64,000 nt of DNA from NCBI GenBank assembly GCA_017311185.1, contig JAESUZ010003526.1, positions 682,001 to 746,000 of the forward strand, given 5' to 3'. Shown one piece after another: positions 62,435 to 64,000 of this stretch; positions within the stretch are counted from its first letter, which is position 1, and each line of letters opens with the position of its first letter. The notes beneath the pieces are model-generated. The model saw only the letters and a program-made list of their open reading frames with translations, did no database searches and had not been told where the DNA came from. The position numbers and the translations under genes were made by a program. This DNA is from Proteles cristata cristata (taxonomy: Eukaryota; Chordata; Mammalia; Carnivora; Hyaenidae).

Positions 62435-62775
62435 CTTTCTCGTTTTCCCCAATTTTGTGTAATAGAAATTTCCAAATGTGCAGGAGAGATGAAGGACAAA
62501 CAGCGTCCCTCCCACCTGGGGCCGTCGGTCGTGCCATATTGCGCGGTCTCCTCGTATTTGTGCGCACCGTGCGCATATGGGCTTTTTTGTTTTTGTTTTG
62601 ACTGAACCACTTGAGAATAGATTAGACATCGCACTTTGTGACCTTTGATCCCTCAGTGTTTAAGCTGTATCTCTAAAGGCTAAGGATGTTTTCCTGTTGA
62701 GCCACAAACTGTCTTATCACACCAGACAAAATTAACAGTAACTTGGTAATCATCTAATGCCTGGATCATATTCTT
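62435..62775 (-). repeat. Old L1-like fragment
   Basis: CCAATTTTGTGTAATAGAAA, CTGAACCACTTGAGAATAGA, CACCAGACAAAATTAACAGT and GTAATCATCTAATGCCTGGA occur in the order of an old L1 3' region. Confidence 0.55.
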
Positions 62776-62824
62776 ATGTCTTTTTTTTTTTTTTTAATGG
62801 AAAGATTGTTTCTGAGATTTCTTT

Positions 62825-63039
62825 TTTTTTTTAATGTTTTTATTTATTTCTAGGAGAGAGAGAGAGACAGCGTGCGCAGGGGAGGGTCAGAGAGAGAGGG
62901 AGTCACAGACTGAAACAGGCTCCAGGCTCTGAGCTGGCAGTCAGCACAGAGCCCGACGCGTGGCTCGAACCCACGAACCGCGAGATCATGACCTGAGTGA
63001 AAGTCGGACGCTTAACCGACTAAGCCACCCAGGCGCCCC
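62825..63039 (-). mobile_element. Carnivore SINE, minus (young subfamily)
   Basis: TGTTTCTGAGATTTCTT is duplicated at 62808 and 63040 without mismatch. Confidence 0.92.
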
Positions 63040-63057
63040 TGTTTCTGAGATTTCTTA

Positions 63058-63260
63058 AAAATTTATTTCAATGTTTTATTTATTTTTGAGACAGAGACAG
63101 AGAGAGACAGCGCATGAACAGGGACAAGGCAGAGAGAGAGGGAGACAGAATCCGAAGCAGGCTCCAGGCTCTGAGCTGTCAGCACAGAGCCTGATGCAAG
63201 ACTCAAACCCATGAACTGTGAGATAATGACCTGAGTCAAAGTCAGACGCTCAACCGACTT
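63058..63260 (-). mobile_element. Carnivore SINE, minus, 5'-truncated
   Basis: It stops at GACGCTCAACCGACT, lacking GAGCCACCCAGGCGCCCC. It lies a few bases from the preceding copy. Confidence 0.85.
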
Positions 63261-64000
63261 CTGATTTCACCACTTGCCCCAAAATGACCTTTGCGGCAGA
63301 TCTGTCCAGACTGAGGTCTGTGCCAGGACCCCATGTGCCCCTATATGTGTTACCCTCCATCTGCTTTAATCTAGAACAGTCCCTTTTGTCAAGACCATTG
63401 CTCTGAAGAGACCAGACAGCGGTCCTACAGAAAGTCCGTGCTCTGGAGTCATCTGCTTGCTTCTTTGCGGTGTGTCTTAGCTTGTTCGTCTGCTCGTTAT
63501 TTTTCCTGTGAGCCGAGGTCAGGTAGAAACCTGGGACTTGGAGCCTGGTTCCACACAGGAGTGGAGGTGACCTCGTTTTGCACCTTGCTGGGAAGCCCCG
63601 ATAGCTGGTTACATTCCCAGAAACGCTGCGTTAAAGGGAGGGATACCCTTCTCCCTCTGCATAGTTGCGCTAGCCTCCCCGCCCCCACCCCCGGCGGGTG
63701 GAAGGTGACCTGCAAGGTGTTACCACCGTAGCGTGCAGAAGTCAGGCCCCATGGACATCCCCTTGGTGTCCTTTACACCAGTGAATTGTCCTTGTCTGCG
63801 AGCTTTGTTTGTGGTTACAAATGTCGACTTTCTAGTTCTCTTCTTCCTTCCTCACTAGTTAGCTGATGTTCCTCAAGAGAGTAGCGCTTTCTCTCGTCAG
63901 TGTCGCTCTTTGCTTAGCCTGAAAAAGTTCCTGGGAAGGCAGGACAAATGCTTACGTGTTGCCTGTAAATGACCAGCAAGGCAATGGGTCATAGCCGTCC

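Larger units (their letters stand above)
60463..64000. other. DRG2 intron 2 (5' part)
   Basis: The intron contains a felid-type L1 3' end near 61447-61630, an old L1-like fragment at 62435-62775 and two adjacent SINEs at 62825-63260. 63261-64000 looks single-copy. No exon was recognised. Confidence 0.5.

Overview
The window is nuclear DNA of a carnivore, most likely a felid. Multi-exon genes are split by long introns. About 40 copies of the tRNA-Lys-derived carnivore SINE (head GGGGCGCCTGGGTGGCTCAG, then a CT-rich stretch and an A-rich tail) lie on both strands. The remaining repeats are typical eutherian ones: L1, L2, MIR, MER20-like, Tigger and MaLR-type LTR. There are no bacterial-style operons, CRISPR arrays or phage genes.

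Four protein-coding genes are recognisable, in the order found on human 17p11.2 (DRC3 - ATPAF2 - GID4 - DRG2). (1) The last two coding exons of DRC3 (+) end at 3764. (2) ATPAF2 (-) is complete: eight exons from the ATG at 22117 down to the stop at 5142, adding up to exactly 289 codons plus stop. (3) GID4 (+) is complete: six exons from 22752 to 45344, 217 codons plus stop. (4) DRG2 (+) starts at 56609 with its first two coding exons; the rest lies beyond the right edge. All splice junctions were derived by hand from GT/AG boundaries and reading-phase continuity, and every one keeps frame.

DRC3 and ATPAF2 converge tail to tail, with about 1 kb between their poly(A) signals. ATPAF2 and GID4 are head to head: their ATGs are 635 bp apart inside one CpG-rich, TATA-less stretch carrying YY1-, ETS-, ZNF143-like and CCAAT motifs, which looks like a bidirectional promoter. 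DRG2 has its own GC-rich promoter with a 21-bp tandem repeat carrying GC boxes. The genes share no pathway: DRC3 is a ciliary dynein-regulatory-complex subunit, ATPAF2 a mitochondrial F1-ATPase assembly factor, GID4 the substrate receptor of the CTLH/GID ubiquitin ligase and DRG2 a translational-type GTPase.

The introns and the GID4-DRG2 intergenic space are dominated by repeats. Notable structures are a full-length but dead Tigger1-type DNA transposon (36.0-38.8 kb) split by SINEs; a SINE-in-SINE-in-L1 nest (16.9-18.2 kb); an LTR split by a Tigger2-like MITE (19.5-20.7 kb); and a duplicated composite (CA)n minisatellite (15.4-15.6 kb). I found no new biological system. The most interesting points concern the loss of the human-type upstream GID4 start, splice-site peculiarities in DRG2 and ATPAF2, and the nested transposons.
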